This document shows positions 42,988-55,444 of a stretch of 64,000 nucleotides of DNA, in pieces (position 1 is the first letter of the stretch; each line of letters starts with the position of its first letter). Source of the stretch: Mesotaenium endlicherianum (lineage: Eukaryota > Streptophyta > Zygnematophyceae > Zygnematales > Mesotaeniaceae); the NCBI GenBank assembly GCA_009602735.1, contig WELA01011264.1, forward strand, positions 114,070 to 178,069. Reading direction: 5' to 3'. The notes below the pieces were generated by a model. It was not told where the DNA came from, did no database searches, and saw nothing but the letters and a program-made list of their open reading frames with translations. The position numbers and the translations under genes are program-made.

Positions 42988-43690
42988 TGTGATGAATCAG
43001 CTTGTTTTTGGATATAACATTCATATAAATATAATAATTAAGTTCAGTCAGCTGAAATTTACTTCATATTAAGTCTATTGGACATTTAGTAATATTCGGT
43101 GTAATAACAACCGGTGGCAGCAGGCTGAAGTTAACTTAGGTCAGCTTGCTGACACATTCTTTTACAGTTAGCTGACACCGTACTCGGTAGCAGTGAATTG
43201 CCTAAATATGCATCTAAGTGTGATATGCTAGATTAATGGCCAGAGGACACCCTTGGGTGGATGGCGATTCGGGATGATGGGAGATGGCTGTGGATTTGGT
43301 TAGCCAAGGTCTTACCAACGTGGTTAACTTTCCGGGGAGGCGGTGCCATCGCACTTGTTGTTGAACAGTAAATTCATTCCATGTACATAGGTTAGGGCAT
43401 GCTCTCGAGTTTGACATTCGGAAACGAGGCCAACTCTCTTTCACTGCTTGCTGAGAGGCCTGAATCCAAGGCAAGAAGCCATTAATGCGAACTGTCTTCT
43501 AACCTTGCTTAGGTATGAGTTTACTGATTGCATGATTGATGCTTGTTTATGTGCATTTAACTTATGAGATTAAAACGCTAGTTGTGAAGTCTTTTGCTGA
43601 TTACTAGGTAATCAGAAAACCCCATAAGGTTACTTGTTGACGAAAACATCTTTTATTGTTAATTGTCTACTGGTAAATCGATTCATTTCA
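42988..43690 (+). repeat. 3' LTR of the 39872-43690 element
   Basis: 703 bp, TGTGATGAATC to GATTCATTTCA, with the family-1 LTR blocks. Preceded by GTTGTCGAGGCGATAAC (hairpin, one arm changed) and a PPT-like GTTGGAGAGAA. Confidence 0.85.
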
Positions 43691-45090
43691 CTCTCACTGA
43701 GATGGTTATATAACATGATCCTTACCTTGCCATGGCCCTCAACCCTCTGCCTAGGCTACCTCATTATTAAAGGTCTATTACATGAGGACCCATTAGGTTT
43801 CCTTCCTTTGGTACCTTCATATCCAGGAACAAGTGGCAGAAGATAAAAAGATGTTTTCACCTCAAGTCAAACTTAGGTAGGGAGTGCTTTCCTAAGACCT
43901 CTGGGATCTACAGGCTGTGGCAGTGCCTGCCTATTATAAATAGATTGAGGCAGAAATTCAATGCCCACTTCAATCCGGCACATGACATAACAACAGACGA
44001 GAGGTTGATCCCCCTCAGAAATAGAAGTTGCCCTGTGAGAGTGTATATGCCAAAGAAGCCACAAAAGTTTGGTATAGAGTTGTTTGTGGCCTGTGATAGC
44101 ACAAGTTACTATTGTTATGACTTCACAGTGTTTGATAAAGAGCCTGGCATATCACAGTTTGTCACAGTTTTAGACTCGATTGAAGGTCTGCCAGACAAAC
44201 ATACCTACTCTTTTGTCCTACTCTTTTGTCTTGGACAGAGGCTTCACATTGCCGACACTCTTGAAAGTCGTAGCAGAGAGAGGTCATGTAGCAACTAGCA
44301 CAGTTAGGCCAAACAGGAAAGACATGCCTAAGATCCCAAATGGTAAATTAAGTGCCTTAGTATTGCCCATTCCAAGAGGTCAAAAAGCACCAACTCAGGG
44401 AGAGTATATGGCTCTTGTGTGTGACTACCCGGGGCGGAATACTAGGGTCTGGCAAGACAAGATGCTAGTGCACTTTTTGTCTACTGCTGCTGGTCTTGAG
44501 GTGCATAAAATTGAGAGGAGGCAGAGTGATAGGAGTTTGAAGACCATAACTGCTCCAGACATTGTGGTGCACTACAACAAACACAAAGATGCTGTTGATC
44601 AATTCGACAAGCTCTACCTGAGGAAAAACTATTTGTTGAGAGTGCTGCTGTGAGCTTCGAGTGGTGGCACAAACTATATTGGGGCCTGATGATGCTGTCC
44701 TAGCCAATGCCTACATTCTGTTCAACGTGGCCCATCCTGAGATTGACAAGTATCCCTTGATGCTAGATGTTGTAACGGAGATGACAGACTTTCATGATCC
44801 ACATGAGGGGGGGCGCACGCGCTGGAGTGCGGGGCGGGCTGGGATGGACAGGTTCCTAGGGAGACACTTCCCTGAACATCTTCCAGGAGGCTCTAGACTA
44901 GGGTGTGTAGTGTGCAGGGAGCAAGTTGTATGACCTAGGCCATGCGAAGAGTAAGGTGAGGCCTAACTATTGGTGCGCGACGTGTAGAGTAGCGCTTTGC
45001 CCCGCGCCTTGCTTTGAGGAGTACCATACCAACAGGCACATAGCACATGTAGATAGTGGCCCCTACAGGCTGAGTAGCAGTAACAAGTAG
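43691..45090 (+). pseudogene. PiggyBac-type transposase, broken
   Basis: Remnant of a piggyBac (DDE_Tnp_1_7) transposase. In order: RNKWQKIKRCFHLKSN-like region (near 43830), INRLRQKFNAHFNPAHDITTDERLIPLRNR (first catalytic D in TDE), VRVYMPKKPQKFG, LDRGFTLPTLLKVVAERG (DRGFT, second D), TVRPNRKDMPK, VHYNKHKDAVDQFDKLY (third D region), LANAYILF and a C-terminal cysteine-rich domain (GCVVC, then WCATCRVALCPAPCFEEYH). The reading shifts between frames at least three times (near 44210, near 44650-44690 and between 44932 and 44941), with a TGA at 44651-44653. The N-terminus is missing; its left limit is the LTR end at 43690. The last stop is 45088-45090. Confidence 0.8.
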
Positions 45091-45744
45091 GATTGTAGAG
45101 CAAAGAAGCTGCAACAAGAACATGTATGAAAGGTATTGTGCTTCATGCACAATTCAGCTTCATGTGTGCAAAGTTGTCGATTCTGCGATATGTTCCGATT
45201 AATAGTTCATTTTTCATCATTTTCATAGAATATTTTTTTATGTCAACATTTTTTTGTAAGCTAAGTAACATCTTACTTTCAAGCTTCATTATACAGATTA
45301 CTGTTTGCATGTGTAGAGAATAATATTTTGAATTATTAATTGTAATGCTTTGTTGCATGAGGCACTAAAAAGTACAGCTAATACCCGGACCCCATATGAT
45401 CCACTAAGTACAGAGTGTGCCTGCACAAAGCTACTGATCAAAATAAAATGAAATCTGTTAGGTGAGACACATGCCTACTTCAGAATAAATCAACAACTAC
45501 TGGTTCATATCCAAACTCATATTGAATGAAATTGAAGTTGGCCCTTTTTGCTCGTTTGTTGTTACCGTACACACTTTGTACGAAAAGTACACCTTACCAT
45601 TTCGTAAAGTGTAAGTCACATGGCCGGTGCAATACTCTATAATATAAGCTCTCCAATGGTCTATCACACATAGTCATAGCTTGACTGGTTCCTTCAATAT
45701 AGTGTGACTTAGGTGGTGCTTTATTGGGCCATATATGGTCTTTT
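45091..45744. other. Unassigned
   Basis: A/T-rich DNA after the piggyBac remnant. CACTTTGTACGAAA and TTTCGTAAAGTG near 45573-45613 form a loose inverted repeat. No gene seen. Confidence 0.35.
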
Positions 45745-47010
45745 CCTTGGAAGACCTAGTGTTAACTCCCGGTGCCATGGCACTTGCCGGTGAACAGTAA
45801 ACTCATTCCATGTACATATGCTTAGGTATTGCCACCGAGTTTGGCATTTGGAAAGGAGACCAACTCTCTGTACAGACAACTGAGATAACATCTGAAACCA
45901 AGGTTGCAAGCTGCTTCACAAATTGCTTACTAACCTTGCTTATGTATGAGTTTACTGACTGCATGATTGATGCTCGTTACTTGCATTTGACTTGTAACTT
46001 CTTGCGCTAGTTGTGTGATCTTTTGCCGTTAAATAAGTTAACAAAAAAACACTATAAAGATTACTTGCGGATATAATGATCTTTCATTATGTGTTGGTTG
46101 CTTATAAGTAAGCCGATTCATCATTCATTTTAGCGATATCGGACCTCTTATCATAGTTTTCTGAATGGTAGCGGAGACCCCGTCTCAAACTAGCAACTTG
46201 AAACATGGAGGGTCGAAATGATGATATCATAGAAGGTCAAGCCAAGAGTCGGGTGATTGGACTTTGTACTTACGATGAAGCTTTAGCAGATACAGCAGCT
46301 AGAGAAGCCGCGGATGAAGCGGCAGCTATTGCTGCAGTTTAGCCCAGCAGGCTGAAGAAGAATGCATCAGGGTAGAAGCTGAGCGTTTGTCTTAGAAGAA
46401 GATGCAGAAATCAAAAAGAGGCGTGTGGTTGATGCTAGGAAAGTTGAAGAACTGATGGCAAATCTTCAAAATCCACCCCCTGCTGTAGCTACCGATGTAC
46501 CTCTTGGCCAGATTCATAGACAGCTGAGCGGAGCAAAAATTGCTAATGCAGCACCAAGAGGAAATGTCGAAGCTGCTACTGAGCAAGTCAATGCTGTTGC
46601 TGCTATGGCTGCACAGCCACCTCAGAATGTTGATCTTGGTGCATTACTTGTTCAAATGCAGTTGCAAATGACTATGATGGATTGGTCACAGCAGCAGGAT
46701 AAGAGAATTATGATGGCAATGTTGGGTGATAAGGGCCAACTAAGTTTTCGCACTACTGGTGGTGACAGAGGGCCTAATAGGCCAAAGCAAAAAGCTTCTC
46801 AGGACTATGACCTTGAGGGACATCAGAAGAATTATCTGATGAGATCTCTCGGTAATATTAAGCAGTGGTTGGAGAACTCTCCAGACCTGCATGACTTTGA
46901 GAAGATCAGGCACACTCGGACTTTGTTGAAAGGCAGCGCAGTAGACTGGTGGCTCTTTTGGAAGAAAGAGCGGAAAGCTAATCAACTTGGTGACCCCACG
47001 TAGGATGTCA
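45745..47010 (+). mobile_element. Family-1 chromovirus, 5' part only, broken
   Basis: A partial LTR (about 45750-46132, recognised by the GTTAACTCCCGG and GAACAGTAAACTCATTCC blocks), a degenerate PBS (GATATCGGACC near 46134), then gag from about 46205 to 47003 with an Ala-rich N-terminus and the capsid-like part (NIKQWLENSPDL, GSAVDWWLFWKKERKA). Pol, third ORF and 3' LTR are absent. A few breaks; old and of a diverged subfamily. Confidence 0.78.
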
Positions 47011-47336
47011 TGCCCATTGTTGTTGAGTCCGCTCAGTGTCTAGCCAGAGTTGCCTGAGGGTGGTGGGTGATGACAAGGATTAGTGGTTAATCGAGTTAGG
47101 GTAGTAGGTGAGGATAACTTTGTGCATAATTGGTAAGAGTGAACACTTGGACCCACAATCCACTCACGACAAGGTTCTGCTCAATCCGCCGCTGGCGCGC
47201 ATCCCAGCTGGAGATTGATTATGCAGTGGTTGCTTTGAGTTAGCCAGCGGTAGCATTCACAGCTCATCAGCTGGAGGCTGAGAGCTGGGGGGGGAACCAA
47301 TACATTTGACGATTGACCCTCTTTTTGGCCTTAAGA
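47011..47336. other. Unassigned
   Basis: 326 bp between a gag fragment and the next element's LTR. No family recognised; an eight-G run lies near 47287-47294. Confidence 0.35.
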
Positions 47337-48066
47337 TGAAATGAATCGACCTACTAAAAAGGCGATTAACAATTAATGAAGATCTTTATATCAGCAAGTA
47401 ATCTTCATGGTATTTTCTGTTAATTGATTAAACAGCAACATGCTAGCAGTGGACAATACTCGTAAGTCAAATGGTAGTAAACTAGCATCAATAATGCAAT
47501 CAGTAAACTCACACATAAGCAAGGATAGGAGACGATGCATATCAATGGCTTCTCGCCTTGGATTCATATCTCTCTCAGTAAGCAGTACAAGAGAGTTGGC
47601 CTCGTTTTCGAATGCCGAACTCGAGAGCAATACCTAGCATATGTACATGGAATGAGTTTACTGTTCAACGGCCAGTGCGATGGCACCGCCTACCCGGGAG
47701 TTAACCGCGTTGGCAGGACCTCGATTAACCAAATCCACCGCCATCTCTCATCATCCCAAATTGCCATCCATCCTAAGGATGTCATCTGGCCATTCATCTA
47801 GCACAACATACTTAGAGATGCATATCTAGGCAGTTTGCTTCTACCGAGTACGGAAGTCAGCTGGCTGTCAAAGAATGTGTCAGCAAGCTGACCTAAGTTG
47901 ACTTCAGCCTGCTGCTCCCGGCTGAGTCATTAAATTGATTATTTTTTTAGCTGATTATTTTTTTAAAGTCCAGAAGACTGAATATTAACTATAGTTCAGC
48001 AGGCTGAACTTATTTAACTATCATATTTAAATGAATATTATATCTACCAATATACTAATTCATTAC
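47337..48066 (-). repeat. 3' LTR of the 47337-54483 element
   Basis: 730 bp, TGAAATGAATC to AATTCATTACA on the plus strand. Followed by ATCCCTCCAACTTAA, the complement of the PPT. Confidence 0.88.
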
Positions 48067-48195
48067 AATCCCTCCAACTTAACTGGTTGTCGCCTCGACA
48101 ACACTAACACTGGGTACATGGTCCCTCTAGCTGAAAGTGCTGATCTGACCTTCAACACCTTTTGCTGCAACCTCGATACCTAGCGGTGGGGGTCA

Positions 48196-49015
48196 CTAGT
48201 AACAGCGTGCTATCCCCTTGACCCTTAGCCTACTGCCATTAGGAAGGAGATGTTTCTGGGGCCCCATGGTCAGGGGAGCCAAACCTCCTCCTGTCTTGGG
48301 GTCTCCTGAAGCCTGGGGGATCCGCGTAGGGGTCCCGCGGAGAACGCAGTAACTGGGCTGTTTCCTCCTGCACAGTTTGAAACTGAATGGAGACACCCTT
48401 CTCCTGGGCAGCCCTAAATTTGACAGGTACATATACCGGCATCTCAGAAGGATGCTGCATGACATGAGCCAAGGGCACATGCCCTCTCTGAGAGGGAGAT
48501 GCTGGCAGGCCTCTGGCTATCTCTTTAGCAGCCCTCCTGTGTGCCCTGTCTCACTGCATCTCCGTGCCTGCAGATGGGCTCTGTCCTCTGGCAGTTCCCA
48601 GCCAAGTGATATCTTCCTCTTCAGCGAGCTGTTGCAAGGCCAACCCAATCTTCTCCCTTACAGGGGATGTGGCAGGTGTCAGGATCACAGCGGGGCTAGT
48701 GTCCTCCTCCTCGCCTTCCTCTTCTTCTTCCTCTGACCCCTCCTCCTCTCCTTCCCCTGGTTCCTCTGAGACTGCTGGGGTCTCTTCTGTCAGCTGCTCC
48801 AGCTCTTCCCGAGAAAAAGAATATCCCACTGACCTTCCCCTTTTGGGTGCTGATGGGGGCTGTTGAGTCCGGACCGCATACAGGTCCTTTCCTCCCTGCT
48901 TGCTTGCCCATTTGGCATAAGCGTGCTTTCCTTTAGAGAATGATTCATGGGCCCTGCTCCTGTCCTCCTCCATTTCTTGGCTCATGCAGTCTCTTACTCC
49001 ACCCAGTCTTGGCAT
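48196..49015 (-). pseudogene. Third ORF, second diverged subfamily, partial
   Basis: The C-terminal half of the extra ORF lies directly after the chromodomain. It has SFSKGKHAYAKWASKQGG, KRGRSVGYS, a long acidic Glu/Gly run and the tail MPLAHVMQHPSEMPVYV, LRSPRDP, GFRRPQDRRR. The coiled coil and core are not present. The tail motifs match those of the other subfamilies although the residues between have changed. Fossil. Confidence 0.65.
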
Positions 49016-52000
49016 TGGTCAGCTGGTCTTTAAATTCCCAAGTGTCCCCAATGGCATCATAACCCCTCCATCTGACCAGGTATTTCATGACATATTTGAA
49101 TGATCGACGGACAGAGCGAGCGTCTAAAATCTCCTCGACCTCATATTCCTCAGGCTCACCCTCTCGGACAGCGGGGACCGGTCCCGGTTGGACAGGTAAC
49201 CGACCTGTGAACAGTGTGTCACCTTTAATGTATGGTTCGAGGAAGGAGACATTAAAGGCCGGGTGACCCTTGTATTCTGCTGACATGTTCAATTTGTAAG
49301 CATTTTGATTGACACGGCGCACCACCAAATATGGACCAACCCAGACAGGACCAAGCTTTTTCTTGACCACACCAAGCAAGTACAGGTGCTGAGAATGCAG
49401 TTTGACCAAATCGCCCTTAGAAAATGTCAGTTCTCGACGGTGCTGATTAGCGTATTTTTGTTAATTTTCTTGGGCTTTGAGCAGGTTTTGTTGGACTTCT
49501 GACAGGGTGCCATTAAACTCCTGGGTTAACTGGAGGGAGATCGGATTGTCAATCATTTCAGGGTGAGTTAAAGACTCCCCTAGTACATCCAAAGGAGACT
49601 TAGGTCCTCTACCCAGGGTGAGTTCAAAAGGAGTCTTGCCCGTTGACGCGTGCACCGCACTGTTGACCGCAAACTAAATTTGAGGTAACAGGTCATCCCG
49701 ATTGTCTTGCTTTTGGTTATTATATGCTCTCAGCACCTCTTGCAGAACTTAGTGATTTTTTTCAGTCTGCCCATCAATCTCAGGGTGGTTTGCTGTGCTG
49801 AGCAGCTGTTTGACTCCCATTAACCCCATTGAAGCTCTCCAGAACTTAGAGGTAAATTTTGAGTCTCAGTCTGAGATGACTCAGTAAAAGGGACCTTATT
49901 TCCAAGTTATTAGGAATGACCAGCTTCAGCCTGCCTGAAGTGGGTTCAGTTACCCAGACCCCATCCTTAAGCCTATAACCAAGTGCAGTAGCAAGACACA
50001 CACCATCAGTGGGGCTGGGCTCAAATGTTGGGTCAGAAAGATAGGCTTTCCTAAGTTGTTCAAGGAAGGACTTTTTCACCTTTAGTGAAGTGAGTGCACA
50101 AACGACTATATCTACAGTATGCTGACTAAAGTTCCTTTCTTGCGAGTCAGGTCTTCTAGAGAGTGCATCAGCAGGATTCAACTTCCCTGATTTGTAGTCA
50201 ATCTGGACTTGAATTTGCTCCAGCATCTGGCTCCAGCGGTTCTCCCTCCTTGGCAGCTTGGACTTCTTCTAAAAGTGAGTCAGAGCTAGATGATATGTAA
50301 TCACCTTAAAAGCTTTACCATGTAAGTATGCTCTCCACTGTTTGAGCGCATGAATGATAGCAAGCAGCTCTTTATCATGCACAGAATAGTTAATTTCAGC
50401 TAGATTAAACTTCATAGACTCATACAACACAGGATGCCACTCCTACTTTACCTTACTATCCTTTGTGGTTTTGTCAGCAGGCTGCAACAAAATAGCACCG
50501 ATGGCAAATTCAGAAGCATCAGTAACCACCGGCACAGGTTTGCTGGGGTCATACACGGCTAGCACTAGGGCAGAACAAAGAGCATCTTTAAGGGTCTGAA
50601 AGGCGACCTGTTGCTCTTCCTCCCACACATACCCTATGCCTTTCTTAGTAAGGTCAGTCAGTTTACTGACCTTTGTAGAATAATTCTCAATTTATCTCCT
50701 ATAGTAGTTAGCCAACCCAAGGAAGGATCTAATTTCGGAGACAGATTGTGGTACAGGCCAGTCCATTATGGTCTGGACTTTCTTAGGATCCACACTGATG
50801 CCTTCCTTGCTGACAACATGGCCTAGAAATTCAATACTTTCCTTGAAGAAATCACACTTGCTCATTTAAGCATACAACTGGTTTCTTCTCAGAGTGTCCA
50901 TGACTATCTTTGAGTGTTCAGCATGCTGAACTTCATCTTTAGAGAAAATTAAAATATCATCCAGGAAGACTTGCACAAATTTATCCAGGTAAGGTCGGAA
51001 AATGTCATTCATAGCACCCATGAAGGTTGCAGGAGCATTAGTCAGTTCAGATGGCATCATGTTGAACTCATAGTGTCCATAACGTGTGCGGAAGGCAGTC
51101 TTGTGTTCATCCCCTCCAACAATTCTGATTTGATAATAACCACTCTTGAGATCTATCTTACTGAACACTTTAGCACCAGACAAGATATCAAGCAAGTCCT
51201 CCATTCTTCACAAATAGGATGGGTGCGCCATAAGGTCATTTACTGGGGAAAATGTAACCATTCTCCTTAAGCTCTGCAACTGTGTTTTCAACTCTTCGCT
51301 CTCCACATAAGACAAGCCATAAGTGCGTTGCTAGGGTGGATGTCTCCCAGGTAATAAGTTAATCCACTTCCCTCTTAGGAAGTAGTCCTGGAGGCATATT
51401 AAATACATCCGTGTACTGAGCAACAATTTTTGCAGCAGTACGGTGCGCCGGAGGGCTTACCTTTTTCTCAACCACTTCTTCAAGTTGAGGGGGTACCTCT
51501 CTTAGCAGCAGACAGAATATTCTGTCTTCCTTTTGGTTCCAGCTTTCGATGAACTCCATTGCATTCAGCAATTTGCATCATCCTGGAAGTCTCTCCTTTT
51601 CCTTCATTTGCCATCCAAACAGGACAAGAGGAAGAGCACTGGTGGGTGCCAAGTTAGTCTGCCCATCACTGGCTCCTCTCACTTCAACTGTACCTCTGCT
51701 CCATCACACTTCAGCCTGATGTCTATTATACGAGGACTTGCCTAGCACGAGATCATAAAAACCAGTGTTGAGTACCTCAAATGTAAGCGTTTCTGTTAGA
51801 ATTGCAATGCCAGAACCTAATTGGACCTCAATAGGCTTGGTTATGATTCCTCCCGGGATACTTGAGGCATCTCCAAGGAATATTTTTCTATTCCCTTGGG
51901 TGACAGTAGGCAGCCTTAGCCGCTTAACTAAGTCCTTATGGATGAAAGTATGTGACGCCCCTCCGCCAACAAATGCCCTCACCTTCCTACCTGCAATCAT

Positions 52001-52369
52001 GCAATGCAATAGGATAAGGGGGACTGTCTTTTCCTGACTTTCGCATTGTTCTCCTGACTTAGCAAAGAAATGTTGGACATCAGGTGGAACAAGATCATCC
52101 AGAGTGTGCACTCTCTGGAGATCTATGTTGCTGATGGTCTCCTTTATCTGGTTGTCAGGCATGCATAGTGAATCCAGTTCAGCAGGACCCATAAGACCTG
52201 CTACGAGGGTAGTTAGTGACGAGTCACTATCTCTAGCATCCTCACAGTCAGTAGAATGGATTACTGACTGTTGTTGTCTTTTAAAGGCTGGTCTTTTCTC
52301 TCGACCTTGGGAAGGTGCTTGACTGGACACTGTTCTCTGTAGTGGCCCAACTGCTGACAATGGTAGCAA
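49015..52369 (-). pseudogene. pol of the 47337-54483 element
   Basis: Right to left: protease region ([20 protein letters not shown]), RT ([12 protein letters not shown]), RNase H (VVTDASEFAIGAILLQ), part of the integrase, GPY/F ([14 protein letters not shown]) and chromodomain ([16 protein letters not shown] to DTWEF). Several segments are missing or disrupted. Confidence 0.85.
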
Positions 52370-53729
52370 GTGGATTTTGCTGAGGCTGGTCTCGGCTTAG
52401 TCCTACCACCACCTCTTCCATAGCCGCCTCGAGAGAAACCACCTCTCCCTTTAGACTGCATAAAATTATACTCATACTCATATCCATCATCCTGATCATC
52501 CTCAGCCTGGTCACCTTCAATTGCATTGTAGGAACCGTGGGGCTTTTTGACAACCTTAGACACCAAAGCATTACTCTGGCGCTTGTGATTGAACTGCTGC
52601 TGATCCCAGGCATCAGCATCGTGGATCAAGTCAGCCAGTTTCTCAGACTTCTTTTCAGCAAAATGACCAGAGATTTCGGATTTCAAGCCATACCTGAAGT
52701 ATGCTATCCTATACCGGTCTGGCAAGTCTGGCTGCTTCATCATATTCTCCTGAAACTTTTGATTAAACTCAGCAATTGAAGTGGTCTGCTTCAGTGTGAA
52801 GGAGATCATTGCATAGATAGCTTTCTCGTGCTGATTGATCACATCAAACTTCTCGACAAATTCTACCCAAGTAGGGTCACCAAGTTATTGAGCCTTACGC
52901 TCTCCTTTCCAATACAGCCACCTATCCGCTGCACTGCCTTTCAGTAGAGCACCAGTGTTCCCTGACCTTCTCGTAATCTTGCAGTTTCGGGTAGTTCTTC
53001 AGCCACTGCTCAACATCAGCGAGAAACTTGATCAGGTAATACTTTCTGTTCCCCTCAGGATCATACTCCTGGAAAGGTTTAGGCTTGGGCTTACTAGGCC
53101 CTCTGCCACCACCACCAGTGGTTTGAGAACCCAGTTGGTCTTTGTCTCGCAGCAGAGACTTTATGATTCTCTTGTCCTCCTGATGGGACTGATACATGCT
53201 CGCCATTTGCGATTGCATTTGCACGAACAACGCTCCCAGATCCACATTCTGAGGTGGGAGTCTAGCAAATGCAGCAGTAGCAGCGGCATCAACTCGCTGA
53301 GTAGTGTCCTCAACAGTCCCTCTCGCTGCTGCAGCAGCAACTCCTGCCGCATTCAGCCGGTCACGAATTTGACCTAGGGGCACATTGAGTTGTACAGCAG
53401 GAGGTGGGTTCAAAACATTGGCCCTTGATGCCATAAGTTCTTCGATAGTGTGCTCGTCCGCTGGCTGTCCTTCCCTCCTTTCTGTATCTTCAGCAGCCTT
53501 TGCTTAATCGTTCAACTTCTAATCTGGCTCTCTCCTTCTCAGCCTGCTGTGCTGCGACTGCGGCAATAGCAGCTGCCTCATCTGCAGCCTCTCTAGCTGC
53601 AGTATCTGCCATTGCTTCAGAATAGGTACGGGTTCCCGCTACATGGCTTTTAGCCTGATTTTCGACATTCTAGTTATCCTGGTTCTCCATGTCTCGGGAG
53701 TTGCTAGTTTGAGACCTTGTCCTTACCAT
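52261..53729 (-). pseudogene. gag of the 47337-54483 element
   Basis: Starts at 53729 (minus). Ala/Glu-rich N-terminus, capsid-like region, [15 protein letters not shown] and a zinc knuckle CYHCQQLGHYREQC near 52340. The shift heptamer complement TTTTAAA is at 52279-52285. A few breaks. Confidence 0.85.
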
Positions 53730-53763
53730 ACAAAGAAGACTGTGATAATCGCTCCAATACCAC

Positions 53764-54483
53764 TGAAATGAATCGACTTACCAAATAGGCAATTAACAAT
53801 TAATTAAGATCTTTATACCAGCAAGTAATCTTTATGGTACTTTCCTTTAACTGGTTAAACGGCAAAGGACAACACACTAGCAGTGAACAATACTCGTAAG
53901 TCAAGTGCGAGTAAACTAGCATCAATAATGCAATCAGTAAACTCATACATAAGCAAGGTTAGAAGACAGTGCGTATCAATGGCTTCTCGCCTTGGATTCA
54001 GATCTGTTCTTCGTAAGCTGTACAAGAGAGTTGGCCTCGTTTTCGAATGCCAAACTCGAGAGCAATGCCTAGCATATGTACATGGAATGAGTTCACTGTT
54101 CAACGGCCAGTGTAATGGCACCGCCTACCCGGGAGTTAACCACGTTGGTAGGACCTCGGTTAACCAAATCCACCGCCATCTCCCATCATCCCGAATCGCC
54201 ATCTATCGTAGGGATGTCATCTGGCCATTCATCTAGCACAACATACTTAGATGCATATCTAGGCAGTTCGCTGCTACCGAGTACGGAAGTCAGCCGGCTG
54301 TCAAAGAATGTGTCAGCAAGCTGACCTAAGTTGACTTCAGCCTGCTGATCCCGGCTGAGTTATTATACTGATTATTTTTTTAAAGTCCAGCAGACTGAAT
54401 ATTAACTAAAGTTCAGCAGGCTGAACTTATTTAACTATTATATTAAATGAATATTATATCTACCAATATACTGATTCCTTACA
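53764..54483 (-). repeat. 5' LTR of the 47337-54483 element
   Basis: 720 bp, TGAAATGAATC to GATTCCTTACA on the plus strand. The PBS complement GCTCCAATACCA lies just left of it at 53751-53762. Confidence 0.88.
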
Positions 54484-55444
54484 TAAGGCCACATGCATTT
54501 CTGCTTCCATTGCGCAAAGCCTGCTTGCCCATTCGTGTATCGCTTATGCTGCCAATGCGCACCCAATCTTCTAATGCACGACCTCGATTAAAGAGTGAGT
54601 GCGAGTGTTAAGACCGGTCCCTTGTCGCTGGCGGATCTGGTCCAACCCTTTGTTTGTTTTGTGTAGGTGTTTTACGTGTTGTGTGTTGTGTGTTGTGTGC
54701 GTATGTGGCGTAAGTTTTGTTCTGTTAGCGTTCGCCACTAGTGGTGAGGCCAAAATCTGCAGGAGCTGGTGGTGCAGCTTCTGAGCTCAACTTGCTCCTT
54801 GCTAGCACTATTTTCTAGTTTATTTTGGTTGGGGCCGAGATCTGCAGGTGCTGCAGGAGCCGAACTAGCAGCTGTAACAGCCACTGCTGGCTGTCATCGC
54901 CGCTAGTTGTCGGCTGCTGTTGCGGTGCAGCTGCATCCGCAGGTGCTGCACGAGCCAGCCAACAATTTTAGCAGCTACTGCTGCTCATTGTCGTGCAATT
55001 GTTGGCGCTGCTGGCTGTGGTCGCTATTGGTGGCTGTGGCGCGGCTGGCTGCTGTCCCCTGAGCTGCTGGCGGACGCGTCCCTCTCCAACTGGCTGTAAG
55101 TGTAGTGGCTCCCCGCATTTCGCCTTTGTGCAGGTTGCATGCCACACATGTCGAGACGCACACGGAGTGGATTAGTCTACTAACATGCAATTTTAGCTCA
55201 ATTTCCCTCTTCTGAGCTTGAGAGGTGACCCGCCCTATTCCGAGTTTAAGGTAGAACACTCCAAGTTACCTGATTCAGTGGCCTTGTTAACCCCGTTAAT
55301 TTCTGATTTGTTTCCTATGTGTCGCTTGCTTTCATTCCCAAAGCGCTTGCACCATCCCCCTCTGAGTTGCATTGCTGGCACGATGAGAAGGTAATTGCTT
55401 TGGGAGTAGAATTCTAGGAAGAGGATTTATAGTTAGGGCTTGCA
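54484..55444. other. Unassigned, low-complexity GCTG-rich region
   Basis: Contains TGTGTTGTGTG repeats near 54675-54700 and many GCTGCTG/TGCAGGTGCTG words (54740-55080), including two related blocks around ATCTGCAGG (54755, 54840). No protein family seen. It may be the untranslated leader or LTR of the retroelement remnant that follows. Confidence 0.35.

Larger units (their letters stand above)
39872..43690 (+). mobile_element. Family-1-related chromovirus, 3' part only, broken
   Basis: Starts abruptly in the integrase zinc-finger region ([25 protein letters not shown]-like reading), then integrase core, GPY/F and chromodomain (to about 40905), spacer, third ORF 41300-42769, hairpin and PPT, and 3' LTR 42988-43690. 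Gag, protease and RT are absent. It belongs to a subfamily clearly diverged from the young copies. Many breaks; old. It abuts a piggyBac remnant on the right. Confidence 0.82.
47337..54483 (-). mobile_element. Family-1 chromovirus, LTR to LTR, minus strand, broken
   Basis: 5' LTR 53764-54483, gag 53729-52261, protease 52369-51704, rest of pol to 49015, part of the third ORF 49015-48196, hairpin and PPT complement (about 48067-48102), 3' LTR 47337-48066. The flanking 5-mers TAAGA (47332-47336) and TAAGG (54484-54488) match at four of five positions, fitting a decayed target duplication. Broken, with roughly ten or more breaks. The two LTRs are similar, so it is younger than the 2612-29500 copy and older than the tandem array. 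Confidence 0.85.

Noticed and set aside
45573-45613. Inverted repeat as piggyBac terminal repeat
   Set aside because: Loose match, too far from the transposase and no TTAA pairing that I could see.
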